In this document: positions 1-12,839 of the stretch, one piece after another | Numbering within the stretch: the stretch's first letter is position 1 | Layout: the number at the start of each line of letters is the position of its first letter | NCBI GenBank assembly: GCA_946894095.1 | Contig: OX335653.1 | Coordinates: 5,089,001 to 5,153,000 of the forward strand | Source: Incurvaria masculella | Lineage: Eukaryota > Arthropoda > Insecta > Lepidoptera > Incurvariidae | Length of the DNA: 64,000 nt | Direction of reading: 5' to 3' | The notes under the pieces: model-generated | What the model saw: the letters and a program-made list of their open reading frames with translations, nothing else | What the model was told of the DNA's origin: nothing | The model's database searches: none | Position numbers and translations under genes: made by a program

Positions 1-726
1 CTAGTACGTAAATAAGTGGAACTATATAATTCCCGAAGTTTCTTGCCAGTTCTTCTTCGCCGTGATTGCCTGGCAAATGATAAACTATGACGAATCCGAG
101 TGCAGTGTACTGATGAATAATAAACAATACAATACAATTTACTTGAATTGCTAACCATAAAGTGACCCGAATTGTCAACGAAACTGCACACTCAGATATC
201 GGTTAACAGATAAATAAAGAGGTGCATTACGCTAAGTCCCACCCTAATTATTGGCGATAACGCGAACGAGAAAAAGATACAACAAGGGTTCGGAGTAAAC
301 TACGTCGCCACACAGGCAACTAACAAAAGAACCAGGATTTGTTCCGTGGGTCTGTAAGGACGAATTTAAAACAAAGAGGTAACGGCACACACTTATCGAA
401 CATAAATCCCTCAGATCACATTAAAGAAGTTTAGCAAGCACTGTGAATAGTGGAGCGCGTGTACGGATATGTACAAGACATCTACGAGTCGAGTCCATTC
501 TCGGACCGATATGGAAAAGTTCTATCAATCGAAATCTGCACTCGAGGGTAAAGAGTAATTTAAGCATGTGTGGCGTGACGTACCATTGATGTTCGGGTAT
601 ATTTGATTACAATACAGCAACGAACATCATACGCCGCAGAAGTATTTAAGACAAGATACAATCTAACAGCTCTTAACTCACTAGGTCACTACCGTGCTGC
701 TTGACTCGATTTTAAACCTCATACTT

Positions 727-1280
727 CGGGAGGTTACGACATTTTTGGTCACGGTATGGTAAATGGGTGAATCTGGGTTCGCATGTTAGAGACCAACCCT
801 CTTGTGCTAAATATGTCTGTATGCCTGCACCAAGTGGTTACGTTATCTAGATTGACTATATAAAATAGATGTTAGTATTTACCTACTGATGAATGTACTA
901 ATTGTCTAGAAATGTTGACACCTATTAAATTATGCAGCAATAATCAGTTGGTTTTTTCATTAAATGCTTAAACATACCTCAAATTATATCTGTAACCTAA
1001 ATCGCCTATAACTACGAAATGCAACTAAAGATTCGCTCTGTTTTGGTATTGCTAAGCAAGTACTATGTACTGATACTTTCATGCTTCGTTATTTGCACCT
1101 TATTATTTATATTTTTTGTCACCATAACTACTTTTTCAGCCTTATCGCGCCTTATCTACGTAGCCCAACCGATTAGCGAAGGCAGACTGACACATTTAGC
1201 TTCAGAGGGTTAGTCTTTATCCTCTGAACCCGGTTTCAACCATTTACGTTATCGTTACCAATTTTTGTCGCGACCTCCTA
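727..1280. mobile_element. Long-TIR element, about 550 bp (copy 1)
   Basis: The ends are inverted repeats of roughly 120 bp: CGGGAGGTTACGAC at the left and the complement of TAGGAGGTCGCGAC at the right. Inner blocks also mirror each other (caaccctc and the aagtggttacg region). A second copy in the opposite orientation is at 59720-60270. The left end lies in non-coding DNA and the right end reaches to about 60 bp beyond the stop of the 1341 exon. Confidence 0.75.
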
Positions 1281-1340
1281 GTCTATCATAGATATTTGAT
1301 CCGAAACATATTCTCAGGGGCGCGGCAAAGGGAGAGAAAA

Positions 1341-1627
1341 TCAGCGAAAGAAGAGTTGCGATTCGAGCGGCGGCGGTCGCGGTAGCGGGAGCGGAGGCGG
1401 CGGCGGCGGCGGCCCGTAGTTCGGCTCGTGGTTGTGGAAGCGCGACACGTTGAGGAGGCGGCCATCGATGCCGGTCTGCACGCGGCACAGGCACTTGTTG
1501 CGGCGCAGGCTGGCGCACGTCCAGTTGAGCTTGCCGGGCGTGCGGTTGTTGACGGTGAACTTGTTGCTGTCCAGCACCAGGAACCAGTTGCCGGGCTTCT
1601 TGTTGGACGGGATGAAGTGCATGTCCG
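1341..1627 (-). CDS. mod(mdg4): FLYWCH zinc-finger alternative 3' terminal exon
   Basis: A single exon encoding 94 residues after a two-base split codon. The acceptor on the minus strand is a T-rich tract ending TTTCAG at 1628-1630, and the stop is TGA at 1341-1343. The FLYWCH domain fills the first 60 or so residues: an F-I start, W-F-L-V-L, then WTC, a second Cys seven residues later, and a closing HNH followed by NY. These give the C2H2 zinc ligands of the family. The tail is Pro-rich, then LESQLFFR. FLYWCH fingers in mod(mdg4) isoforms give the shared BTB protein its isoform-specific DNA or protein contacts in chromatin insulator complexes. The exon is GC-rich in AT-rich surroundings. No start codon is needed, because the 5' part of the protein comes from exons outside the window. 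Naming the locus mod(mdg4) is an inference from FLYWCH type, terminal-exon structure and shared splice phase. Confidence 0.85.
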
Positions 1628-1799
1628 CTGAAACAACACCACCGGAGTCACAACACGCCCGCGTTGAGTCCGACCCAACCGTAGTTCGGCGCGCAGTGGA
1701 CCGTCCGTCCCAATGCATCGACCCCGGTTCGCTAGCGGGACACGCGCACGGACACCAAAATAACCCACGTTAGTAAAAAAATGCACATTGGAATCTCGG

Positions 1800-4000
1800 A
1801 TACAAACACCAGAGGTACATCAGCTAGCTGGGCTTAGAAACGGTATGTAAACGCTCGACGCTAGACGGCTTCATTATCTCAAAAGTTGGAAAATATCAAC
1901 TGTGGTGTTTTTACTTCGTCAACAAAATTTACAAATTTGCGTCTATGGAATCTTCACTGTTGATTCTGTGAAATATAACGTTAATGCAAAACACTTCTCA
2001 GTACCAAACCAGATATTTCAAAACGGTGATCGCAATCGACAATTTGTTTTTAATGCTGTTTCATTATTTCTATTTCTGGGAGTCTAGGAAGTAGGAATAA
2101 GCAACTTTTTTATATCTTTATCATATTGACACCGTCTAGGTTCCGTTAAAGTAATAGCGATAATAGCGAATCACCTGAAAAATCTATATGTCCGAAAATT
2201 ATACAAGATGACGAAGGACATTATAGGCACAATCATAGTAACCTCACAAACATTAAATAAGATGGAACGTCCGACTGATGTGCCATTTTAAAGATGGAAG
2301 GTAAAATTAATTTTGCACCCCACTTCTTATATTCATTACATGATCATGACGGATAAAGCAACGGAAAACCTTGTACATGCGTTTCTAACAAAAGTTAACA
2401 CTAAAAGTGTAACATACGATTCTAACAAGTGTTGACACTTAAAATCTCCTTTGATTTTTTTCTAAAGCGTGTGTGTCGTTGTTAACGCAGTGGATGCTTG
2501 GCAATAAGACAAAGGTACTAAAGTAAACAAATTGTAATTATCTCAATAGAAAATATTACAAATAACACAGTCCGGCAGAGAAACTTGAAGGTTTTAATTG
2601 GCTGATAGATAATAGGAATTATTACCATGGAAAGTCACCTTTGCATTTGTGAGTCATTCTCTGTTGTCGTTAGCGTATGGTTCGTAAGAGAATCCTGGGC
2701 CATCTAGAATTGGATGTAGAAGCATTGTGTCCGTTGAAAAAATTGGAATAAATTCGTTGATTGACGTAATTGTCTGTATAGCTTATCGGTTATAGTAGGG
2801 AGTGGACATGAATGTAAAGACCACAGTTTAATTACCTGGTTCAAACTAATGCAAGACCATTATAAATATGATTTCATTTAGTTTTTTATTTCCGATGCTA
2901 CACCCTATTTTTATATGCTCTTTTTATATGTGGAAGTTTTAATGGTTTAATGATTTTGCTATCGATTTATGTATCACATTATTTTTCTTTATTTCTTAAA
3001 TTAAATTAAAAATAAATCAAACAAATAATAGTTTTATAATTATTTCCGAAATCAGACTACAATGCTTCAATGTAGATATCACCGAATAACCTAAATCAAC
3101 AATTATTTATGTGCAACATCAAAAGATACAAACAATATTGTAACAGGGCGTAGAATCAAACTCGCGAAATTTCAATAAAACCGGCAAGTTGCTATGACTT
3201 TCCCCGTTAACGCTTACATGCTACATAGAATATTCTCATAAAATCTAAATAGAAAAATGTATTTAAAACCAATTAACATACAACTATCACACGATTTAGA
3301 AGCACTTTTCGAGCTTTAGACTCAATTTCACTAATTACAATAACTGTTTATTCATACACTTTTTCCAAAGCAATCACAAGATAAGGATTGATCAATTTAT
3401 GTGTTTTAATACAACTCGAACCAACGTCAAATATGTACAATCATACTGATTTCTTTATCAAAACTATTCTGTTTAAATATAGTTGGACGGGTTCAACAAG
3501 TAACAGACCGCTCCGCATGCTACACTGTCTTCGTAAAACGTATCAGATGAAAATAAAAATTAAATGCATTATGCAGTGCAAAAGAGAGATTTGCGAAGCA
3601 TCTCGGTCCGAAAATATCCTTAAATATCTGAATTACCACGTTATTAATATTAGCCGTAAATATTGGCATCGTGGTTAAGTCTTAGTTTTATTGGGCATAT
3701 TTTGACCATAAATGCGCACTGAACATATGCATCAGCTTTTAGTGTGATGTTTAGAATATTGTTAACCCGCAAGTGCACATGCTTAAAGTTCATCTTGCTA
3801 AAGCAAAAATACCAGCCATAAGCACATGTAAATATTGTAATACGACAACCTATTTGTAAACCCGGCTGAAAAGTAAATAAACGTTGAATGGACCATGCTG
3901 ATAGATTAACGATAGCATGCTTAAATATAACCATGTGTAGATACGGTTTAATTTGCTCTAATTGGTCACACTGAGGGCTCAAAACCGACTACGGTCAACC
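1800..4000. other. AT-rich spacer between FLYWCH exons
   Basis: No coding sequence recognised. There are weak SINE-like fragments at about 2755-2830 and 3050-3100. Confidence 0.4.
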
Positions 4001-4034
4001 TGGCGAACGGCCCAGGTATTCGCCTGGTGGCGTA

Positions 4035-4240
4035 GAACGGCAACCGATGGCCCCGCACGTCGCTAGGGCCGGTGGCCCTAGTGGGTCGACACGTGCACGC
4101 ACGCGCCACCATGGGCGCCCGCACGAGCAGTGAAACTGCGACAGATGGCCCGCGCGGCGCTAGAACCGGCGGCCCCAGTGGATCGATGCGTGCGCGCACG
4201 CGCCGCCCCGGATGCTTGGACGAGCAGCAGACCGGAGACG
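4035..4240 (-). pseudogene. Two degenerate partial copies of the FLYWCH exon at 4253
   Basis: Directly behind the stop of the 4253 exon, two GC-rich segments repeat its central part, the CSSKH...RIDPLG stretch. The first (about 4150-4230) still reads CCSSKHPG and RIDPLG in one minus-strand frame. The second (about 4040-4135) is more diverged but keeps the same nucleotide pattern. Neither has an acceptor or an intact His pair. They look like relics of small tandem duplications. Confidence 0.6.
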
Positions 4241-4252
4241 GGTGGCGCCTCG

Positions 4253-4521
4253 CTAGGGCCGGCCGAGCTTGACGAAGAGGCCGGAGCCGGCGCGCGCCTG
4301 CGTGGGCGGCGGGTGGCGGTGGTGCGCGGAGGTGGTGTCGGCGCGGCCGAGCGGGTCGATGCGGACGCGCGCGCGGCACCCCGTGTGCTTGGACGAGCAG
4401 TAGAAGCAGCGCGCGCCCACCTGCGAGTACGTGTAGCCGCCCAGCACCAGGATGTAGCGACCCTTCTCCGTGCGGATGAACTGTAAGCGGTCGGCGGCCA
4501 CCCACGCTGCCGCTTTTGCAC
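4253..4521 (-). CDS. mod(mdg4): Divergent FLYWCH alternative 3' exon (acceptor ambiguous)
   Basis: The frame encodes a FLYWCH-like finger: FIRTEKGRY, ILVLGGYTYS, then FYC, a second Cys in GCRARV, and a late AHHRH as the His pair. The usual Trp before the first Cys is replaced (ARCFYC), so it is a divergent member. The stop is TAG at 4253-4255. The best-looking acceptor, TTACAG just before FIR, would put the finger in the wrong phase compared with every other exon. Two in-phase acceptors exist, at CCCCAG (exon from 4521) and GGCAG (exon from 4506), both with weak pyrimidine tracts. The start is therefore uncertain and the exon may be decaying. Two degraded copies of its middle lie just downstream (about 4040-4230). 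Confidence 0.6.
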
Positions 4522-5745
4522 CTGGGGTAATTCGCTCTTCAGTAGGACTGTTCCAAATTATGGACCTTAAGAGAGTCTTTACCCTATCAATTCCCCATCC
4601 TACGAGCGATAACTGTTTACAATGTTTTGCTAGGTTTTAAAAACGTTGGGTTCTAAAATATATTGTCGAAATCTACGTCTGTTTGTCTGTTTTTTATATA
4701 TCTTCTAGATTCGAAAATATTAGCTAATAAACATTGGAAAAAAGTAGTTTTCGTATCATTTTAGAATTTTCTTACTGAAAAATACATATATTCACAAAAC
4801 ACTTTAGAGATACGGACATAGAATGAAGCTTCCTTAAGTGATAAAAATGTTTGAATTTAATCTGAAAACGTTTAGGGGTAGGCCTGGAAGACGGTAATTA
4901 AATGAAAGTCGCCGTGCAAAATTGTGCCTTGGCCAATGGATAAAATATGCATTTAAATTAAATGTTAGATTCACGACAGCCGTCAGCGTTCCTTACCGGA
5001 AACAGCAAACCGTCCAAGGCGGCCTTGGCCGAAAAAAGAAAAAAAACCTGCCGCGGTAGCAGTATGCGTCTCCCTAAGCCGTATTTACACATGCTTACGC
5101 TAATCTATCAGTTAAGGAGACAGATATCGTTAGCATAAAAATGTTATTCAATATATCTTTTTTTTAAGATACAAAAAAATAAGACAAAGATCGCAGAGAA
5201 GAAGAAATTAAATTGAAACTGTTGCATTCACTGAAATCTATACCTCATGCTTAATAATGTGAATGTGTAATATATCACGCTTCTTTGTCGACTCTTCAAC
5301 AAAACTCTTTTCATTCTTGAATATATAGCCATTGCTATATGATCGTTCTGATTTTAAATATATTAATTACAATATATAGCAATGCCCAAGCAAAGCAAGA
5401 TATTGCGGCTATAGGATAGCATGCATCGCAGGTGGCATTTGAAAATAAATAACTCAATGTTAATAAAACATTTTAATAAAAACACTTTATTTGTAATAAC
5501 AAACATAAACTAAGTTGATATTAAATTTATTATTAGGAAACAGATAAATCAGCCTAAAAACCTTACAATCCAATGTTACTAGAAATATAATGTATGGTGA
5601 GATGAGTATATTATACTCCACCGCCTCGCCTCCACACTAACTCCATGGTAATGACTTATAAACAGGGTTGCCACTTCACCCTTCGTAGTAAATTACGTAT
5701 GCATCGCCAATAAAGCAGTATTTTTGGTTGTATAACTAATAAATA

Positions 5746-6201
5746 TACAGGTGTCGTAACGGCCAGAACATTAAATTTGGGTAATGCTTATGGGGATTGA
5801 AACAAACAAAAAAGTTTAATAACTTTTTTCTGAATATCCTCTAAATAAAAAGTCAGAGTTTCCATACAAACGAATTCAATAATTTAGTGTAAAAAGAATA
5901 GAATGTTCCGTTAGAGCGTGGGAACGTTGTATGTACTTGGGTATGGATGGCTAATATCAGACCTACTGTCATGCCGTCAGACTAACACGCTACGTGGGAT
6001 GTAGGTTCCATGCCAAGACCTTCCTTATGCGCAGTTACAACGACGCGCCAAATTACACTAGACGAAAACATAAAATGTTTTTTCTCGTTAACTAGACACT
6101 TTAGAGAAAAAAAAATACCTTTTATAAAACGTTTTTGTCTCGGAAAAACATGAGGATTACGCTGGCGAAATTAATGTACTGACCGTTACGACACCCTGTA
6201 T
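5746..6201. mobile_element. TIR element with a SINE fragment inside
   Basis: The ends atacaggtgtcgtaacgg and ccgttacgacaccctgtat are inverted repeats. At about 5945-6050 it holds a fragment of the 5S-derived SINE family (atggatggctaatatcag and ggtaggttcca-like blocks). Confidence 0.65.
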
Positions 6202-6417
6202 TTATACCTGGCAACCCCGATATGAAACTACGGACTGGCGCGACGATGTTTAGTTGCACGTTTGACTTTTAAATACATTTTCTATTTACAGAAATTCGAC
6301 GCATCACATTAAATGTACTGAGTAATCTCTGTAAATATGTGCATGGAACTTTAAATTGTTAGGCATATTATTGTCTCATAAAAACCCTAGCACTACTCAA
6401 CAAATATCTATTCTCTT

Positions 6418-6602
6418 TAGGGCTGATTTTTCAATAGTCTAATAATCAGTCAGATAACTATTATCATCATTATAGATAAAGATATTATCATCCGGTAGTG
6501 ACTATCCGTCTTTTGGCAAAAATAAATTTTGCTATCGACCGTTAAGTACTTTGAAAAATCGGACGAAAAAAATACCGACGGTTTGAAAAATCGGTCCCTT
6601 AG
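6418..6602. mobile_element. Short TIR MITE, about 185 bp
   Basis: The left end ggctgatttttcaatagtct and the right end tgaaaaatcggtcc are imperfect inverted repeats. The same family is found, interrupted, at 59690-60477. Confidence 0.6.
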
Positions 6603-8185
6603 GCACGTAATCGAATTAAATTTTCCATTTAAATAGCCCACTATATAATTATAATGTACTAAAAGGCTTTGGTTATTGTCACAAACAATTCATTCATTAT
6701 TTTGCTACCACATGTTCCCACAACTCAACTCATTTTGAAATTCAATGTATCATTGCAGCTATTTTAAGTCTTGGACAACTCCAGATTTTAGGTATTTCAA
6801 ACGACATATCGTACATGATGACAAACCACTATTCGTTCTACCCTGGAGGGGCCGAGATTATAGAGCGCGCACTATTAAAAAAAACCCGCTCTATACACAG
6901 AAGAGACAATTGTTCTCTTTTATTGATCTGAGATCTCTACATATTCTCATATAAAAAGTTTCTATATAGCTTCTAGGCGAAATAACACATGACTGTATTT
7001 CTTTTAATATTTTCTAGAAATGTTTTTTCTTTCAGATTTTAATTAAAACTAAATTGAATTACATCGCTCATTAGAGCTTAATTTGCCTTAATACTTTACT
7101 CGTTTCTTGTTAACGAAATAAATATCTTGCAAGCTCTCATGGATCACCGAGTCCCTTCACACAAATTATTTCATGCAAATGGCTGTTCAATTCCTGTTGA
7201 CTTTTCTTCAATCGCTTGAGCAGTTATGCAGCTGAAGTTCCAAATCTTGAAACGAATAAACTCGAATCAACTCTGAAATAAAACCTCCATTTACGACTTT
7301 AAAAAGTCTTTATTTCAGGAAAATTACTTATTTTCTATACCTTTCAGTAGTTGCAAAATTATGAATACCGCAACACGACGTAAAATAAGATAGGTACGGG
7401 AAAGCTTTAAATAAAATTGACTAGTCTGTAGTCAGAATTGCAAACATGAATAAAACCCACAACGAATATACCCAATCACGTCGAGTTCAGACAACCCTCA
7501 CATAACGCCAGTACACACGATTCTAGTGAGCAGTCCGGCCATCCAGTCTAGCGCCATCTGGACTGCAAAATTTCAGCGACAGTGTGTAATTGCAGCGTGC
7601 GATATGGTGCCAGTTAATAGAACGACCGCCTATTTTGAATCCAGCAGCTACCTCGAAAAGGGGTGTGCACTTGCGGCAAATTCAGTTCGACTAGAATCAT
7701 CAGGACGCATCCGTCAAGTGGATGGTGGTTTTTGCGGGAAAATGAATACGACTTATGTAGTTATTTCTCGTGGGCAAAATTTCAGAGTGACTTCTATTTT
7801 GGTTTTAACTGGAATTGGTTATCGCTAATTATATATATAATATAGTGTCTACCGTATATTTGAGGATATAGTGCTCTTGGGCATAAAGACATATTGTGTT
7901 CATTCTTAAAACCATTCTGAATTCTTTTGGATATTCAAATTTTGGTTTCAGGTAATGAAGATCCTTTATCGTTGATGAGATGACGGTCTAAGGCATCCGC
8001 CGCACCCCAATCTGAGCTGAATTTACGACAAAATTTCTACTATCGTGTAAACCAAGGACGAGAAATTGTTTTTTAGCCTTAAGCTATTTTTCTTCTGTTC
8101 TTCCATGCTTTACATGCAAAGTGTTAGTGTAGGTTTAGTCCAAACGGTAACCAGGTGTTCTTTGGAACAAAAAGCTAGATAACAT

Positions 8186-8286
8186 TTTGTTGTACGGCTT
8201 AAAAAAAATTGCTGTCTCCATACATTTTGTTTTACGCATTAAAATGTTTAGGGCGGGCGAAACATTTTTAAGCCGTACAACAAAAA
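8186..8286. mobile_element. 100-bp fold-back MITE
   Basis: Perfect or near-perfect 20-bp ends (tttgttgtacggcttaaaaa and its complement) enclose a short centre. It covers part of a chance reading frame. Confidence 0.6.
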
Positions 8287-8669
8287 GTTGTGATTTTTTA
8301 GCGTGTTTTTTGCCTATATTTGGAAAGGATTTTGTATCAGTTGTATGATTTAGGGGCCAAGAATTTATAGAATCTTTGTGAAAACCGTGTGCCAAGGCAC
8401 GTAACAAGTAGTTACTGCAAATAATGTTTTCGTAAAATCTCATAAATTTTATCTGGAATGATCGCTTTTACGTAGAGTTGTCCCACATCAAGCACATGTA
8501 ATTCATTAATATACATAAAGTGTGAATAGTTATTGATTTAGTGAGAGATAGTTGTCGCCACGAGTCTATGGAGTAAGTCATGTATTTTGTTTTTTTTAAA
8601 TTAAGAGTCAGCAAATGTACATTAAGCCATTTTTTAACCATAGTTATTCCCGTTTCAGCTTTTTGAAAA

Positions 8670-9010
8670 GCTCATCACTAAACAGAAATACCGTGTCATC
8701 ATAATCCATTAGGAGCTTCCATAGACTACTGTTCATGAATTATAAACAAGGTAGGGCCTAGACTACTACCTTGCGGAACTCCTCTACTGATCATCATGCT
8801 CACAATTTTTGTCTCATTTATAATAACAGTCTTCTGTAATGTTTGTGTTCTTTGTGATAAATATGATTTTAGCCATTTATAAGAGTTACTAGATGTATGT
8901 AGATGTATGTTACTAAATTTTCGATGGAGAAGTCCATGAGAGGCCGTGTCAAAGACTTTTTCAAGGTCTATGAATGCAGTAATGCAGGCGCGCTTCGCGT
9001 ATACTTTTTC
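8670..9010 (-). pseudogene. LINE reverse-transcriptase fragment
   Basis: The minus strand reads AFIDLEKVFDTASHGLLH, matching the catalytic F-DLxKAFD motif of non-LTR reverse transcriptases, and further on GVPQGSSLGPTLF, the next conserved block. Frames are broken and no full element surrounds it. Confidence 0.75.
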
Positions 9011-10429
9011 TGCAATTTTAGAAAGATGATGTATTAGTACTCGCAGCCTTAGTACCTTTGCCGGGTCAAAAACAAAAATTGTGTATTTTCAAGGTGTTTT
9101 TGCTTTTCTCGATAACTAATAATCTGAGTATTTACTATTTTTTCAATAATTTTGCTTAATTATTTTTGTTAATCATTTTTTTTTTATAAACGTTTATTAT
9201 TGCATCTAGAAAAATCATGTGACAAAATTTACAAACTAAACTAATCTTTATATTAAAAAAATATTAGGCGGTGGTTATTTAAATTTGATTTTTCTCCTGA
9301 TTTGTATATGGGAACTAAGTTGACAGCAACAGATCGAAAGGCAGACGCGTGCACATAATTTAGTTACCTATTTACTTAGGTACTTACGCAGGAACTCCAT
9401 AATTCAGCTACACGCGAATTGTATTACCTGATTGATATAGATATCTGATGAAATTATCTTCTGTGATATAAAACATGTGCATTACTTACCTGAATACTCG
9501 CCAGCTCCCTAATTATGAAGTCACAACTAATAACAGCCCCATTCTCTCATATTTAAAAAAAAAAAACAGTTTTTCATACTGTGAGTTTTAAATGAAATAA
9601 AAATAAAGAAATAAAAATTATTAGAATAGAACAATGTTATGAGGTATGAAGCAGTAGAACATGATATAAAGAAATAATAGGCCCAATTGTATGTATGTAT
9701 TTATGGTACCTATATATTAAAATCAAAACCTTGCCACCTAAACTGGCCATTAGTGGTTTATAGATGTAAGGTTATGAAAATGAACTATTCATACCATGTG
9801 CAAAAATATCATTTTATTGGCAAACATCGTCTGATGCCAAATACGATTTTGGTGATGAAGGCATTATATTTGAATGTTCAATCTTTGCAGTCAAGGTCCA
9901 CAATGCAGGTAAATAATTAAATCAATGTATGTAGTTATAATCTTAAATGCGGTGTTGGAAGGAGGCATTGATTACGGGAGGAGGTACTGTGAAGAATTCG
10001 AAATTATGGGTATACCGCAGGTGGCGTAATTGGAAGACGAAATACCCGCGAATGGTATTTTTTGCTGGTTAGGGTCCAGCCTTGCAGTATATTCGTAACG
10101 TCGTTATTTTTACAGGGATCCTTCTTTAATTAATGTGTTCTTGCGTCACAGTAAATTCACATTTCTTGGAATAAACGACACAACTGCTTAATACGAAAAA
10201 GTATATTTTCGCATTGAATATTGGTATTTTGCGAAAAAGAATTTAATTGTAATCGATATTTCAGTGGTGATCATATTTGTGTGTTTTAAAAACCGTAAAA
10301 TGTATAGATTTGGTCCATTGCAAAGATGTGATTGATGTCAGTTCGTGGTTTATTTCTTTGGAATTTTATTTATTATTCTGCTAAATTGTGGTGTGGGTAA
10401 ATTTTTTGCCAGCATGCATTCTCTCAAAC

Positions 10430-11090
10430 GTTAGCTCAAATTCTTCTACTAACCATTCTAGACTATGCTGAGGTCGGCTACCTCGACTAGTTAGCCCAAT
10501 TTCTTCTACTAACCATTCTAGACTATGCTAAGGTCTGCTACCTAGACTCGAATGAAGAGCTTCTGAATAAGCTGGACCGAATATAGAATCTATGCATGCG
10601 ATATTATATCTTCGGATTGGGTAAATATTATCAAATCACTGAATACCGATCACGCCTTCAGTAGCTTGAAATTCGTTGTCGTAGAAAATCTCATTTCCTT
10701 TCTCTTGTCTTCTGCACACTAAATTACCCCGCGTCCCCTTAATATCTCTCCGATCGCTTTGAGTTCCTTATTTCTCATGGTCTTCCAATAAGGTCGGTTG
10801 ACAATCTCGTTCTTTCTACCCCTTCATATTCTTCGGTTTTCTACAGGGACTCTTTCTCTGTCCGGGGTGTTTGTCTATGGAATCAAATGCCGCTTGACTT
10901 GCGTCTATGCGCATCGATTCACACGCTCGGATTACATCTGAAATACTTCCTTTTATAATCCTTATCAAACTTCTCAATTTATGCTCCATGAGTTCATCTT
11001 ATCGCTATTGCATCCTTGTACTCTATTTGTTATATTGTTTGATACGTTATTAATAATTGATTATATCGTATGTACTTACTTTTATATTTA
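10430..11090 (+). pseudogene. 3' part of a LINE reverse transcriptase
   Basis: Plus-strand frames give ILDYAEV/ILDYAEVCYLD-like and LLNKLDRI blocks, followed by FGLRKYY-like and WN-type C-terminal blocks of non-LTR elements, with many stops. A 64-bp segment at its start (about 10437-10560) is tandemly duplicated. Confidence 0.55.
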
Positions 11091-11409
11091 TATATTTAAA
11101 TTAATTTAACATGTAATATAATTGTCGCCGATGGATCCAGAAAAGTGAAGTGTTTATCGGGTGAACGACGTGCTCTGCCCAAATAAAGAGAGTGCGGTTG
11201 GGAAAATAATTGTTCATATATGTTTAATTGTTTTTTATGGTTCGCCTGTGGTTTTATGCTTGTAAAATATGTAATTTTATGAATGTTTCCATCTTGTGTT
11301 TCTTTTTGTGGTTGCGTTAGCTCGTCAAGAGCCCCTCCCTCGCGCCCCCAGGCGAGACGTCCGTGCGGAGGAGTAGTTCTTAGAGACGCCGAGCAGCTTG
11401 CCGCCCTAG

Positions 11410-11470
11410 TGTCGCCGGGTGTTATATAAAGCGACACAACGCGGTGCTCGACAACATACCAACGAGCGGA
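11410..11470 (+). promoter_or_regulatory. TATA-box motif in a GC-rich patch
   Basis: TATATAAAG at about 11423 sits in a GC-rich patch (11330-11510) within AT-rich DNA. It could be a core promoter or part of a solo LTR. No gene is seen behind it. Confidence 0.25.
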
Positions 11471-12454
11471 CCGCAGCTGCGAAGAGAACACCAGAACTGG
11501 AGCCTTCCAACGATCAGCGTTATTCTTTGGGCCCGCAAGGCTAACAATTTTTATTTTTACGTATTATTGTGTAATTTTAATTATATCTTGTTTTTTTTTT
11601 TCTATTTTATATCCAAAAGCAGTCGACAGATCATAATTGGATGTCTTCAGTGAATCACTTTACAGGAGACGAGGCCAGTGCCTCGACTGCCTTATTTATA
11701 TAACTTGGTTCTTTTACCAGTCCTTGGCCAGTCTCTTAATCAATTTTGAAGTGTCCAACAGCTTAACTGTCCAAGTGCATTTTGGGTGAGAAGGCAGGCG
11801 ATTTGCTGAATCGCTCAATTTCTTTAGCAACAGTTGGTGAGTTAAGGTTTTTTTTTATTATTCATAAAAAGTACAAGGTTTTACATAATATATGTTATCT
11901 CCTAAACTAAACTAAGTTTTTATTGTAGGAGATAACCTAAAATAACACGTTTGGTTACATGCTACACATTCTCAACATTAATAATAAAAAAAAATAGATG
12001 TTATTTTTTTGTGTATGCATGATTTGTGTGTAGGTAGCATTCGGGTGAGTAATACTTAAGTGTGAATAGCTTTCATTTTCATTTTCGCCGACCCCTCGGG
12101 GAAGCGGCATGAAGGTATATTAACTTGTGGAATCAATATCACCTTTCTATTTTGTTGACAAGCAGTATCCTACCAATACAGCAGGTATTTGTGAACTTGA
12201 CGTTTTTAGATTGTACGAAATATACATTTTTGGGCTCGCTGAAGATTGTATTAATATGCTATTAATAGACCTAGGCTTAATAGGTTTTACTAGCTCACTC
12301 CACAGCTGAATACCATATGACCATATGGGTTTAAGGACATAATTGTAGATCAGGAGTTGGTTGTCTACGGAAAACCAGATTTCCTTCCCATGAACCAGAT
12401 TCGGTACAGATTTCTACACTTGGAGTTTATCTCGTCTTTTTATTTTTATGTGAC

Positions 12455-12820
12455 TGGACATGGATGGCTAATACCACACTTTCTGTCATGGTATTAGCCC
12501 AACACACCACATGGGATCTAGGTGCCATGCCAGGACCTTCCTTATGCTGCACGGCTACATTGAACTGGACGGAAAACACGGACAATTTTCATTGCCGCTT
12601 CGACCATCGTTCATCCAATGCGATGGTACCAACCCGGGCGGGATTTACCCTACCACCTAGTAAGTAAGGAAGGGGACCTACAGTTTAACGTGGAATCCGA
12701 ACCACGGCCAGCCTCTCTCAACGGTCGAATGGTCACCCATCCAAGACCAGACCGGACCCAGCGTTGCTTAACTTCGGAGAGCGATCGCCGTAGTGTCGCG
12801 CCACTGGGCCATTGAGGCTG
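12455..12820 (-). mobile_element. 5S rRNA-derived SINE
   Basis: On the minus strand the first 100 bp (about 12820-12725) follow 5S rRNA: CCGAAGTTAAGCAACG, then CTTGGATGGGTGACC. The body continues through ggtagggtaaatcccgcc to the end at catccatgtcc. This is the structure of a SINE3-type element. Related fragments are at 5945-6050, 15857-15955 and 29585-30215. Confidence 0.75.
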
Positions 12821-12839
12821 ACGAGGCTTTGATGTGATC

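Noticed and set aside
4078..4521. Long overlapping Arg/Ala-rich frames over the GC-rich exons
   Set aside because: GC-rich DNA keeps several frames open; only the frame with FLYWCH ligands is kept for each exon.
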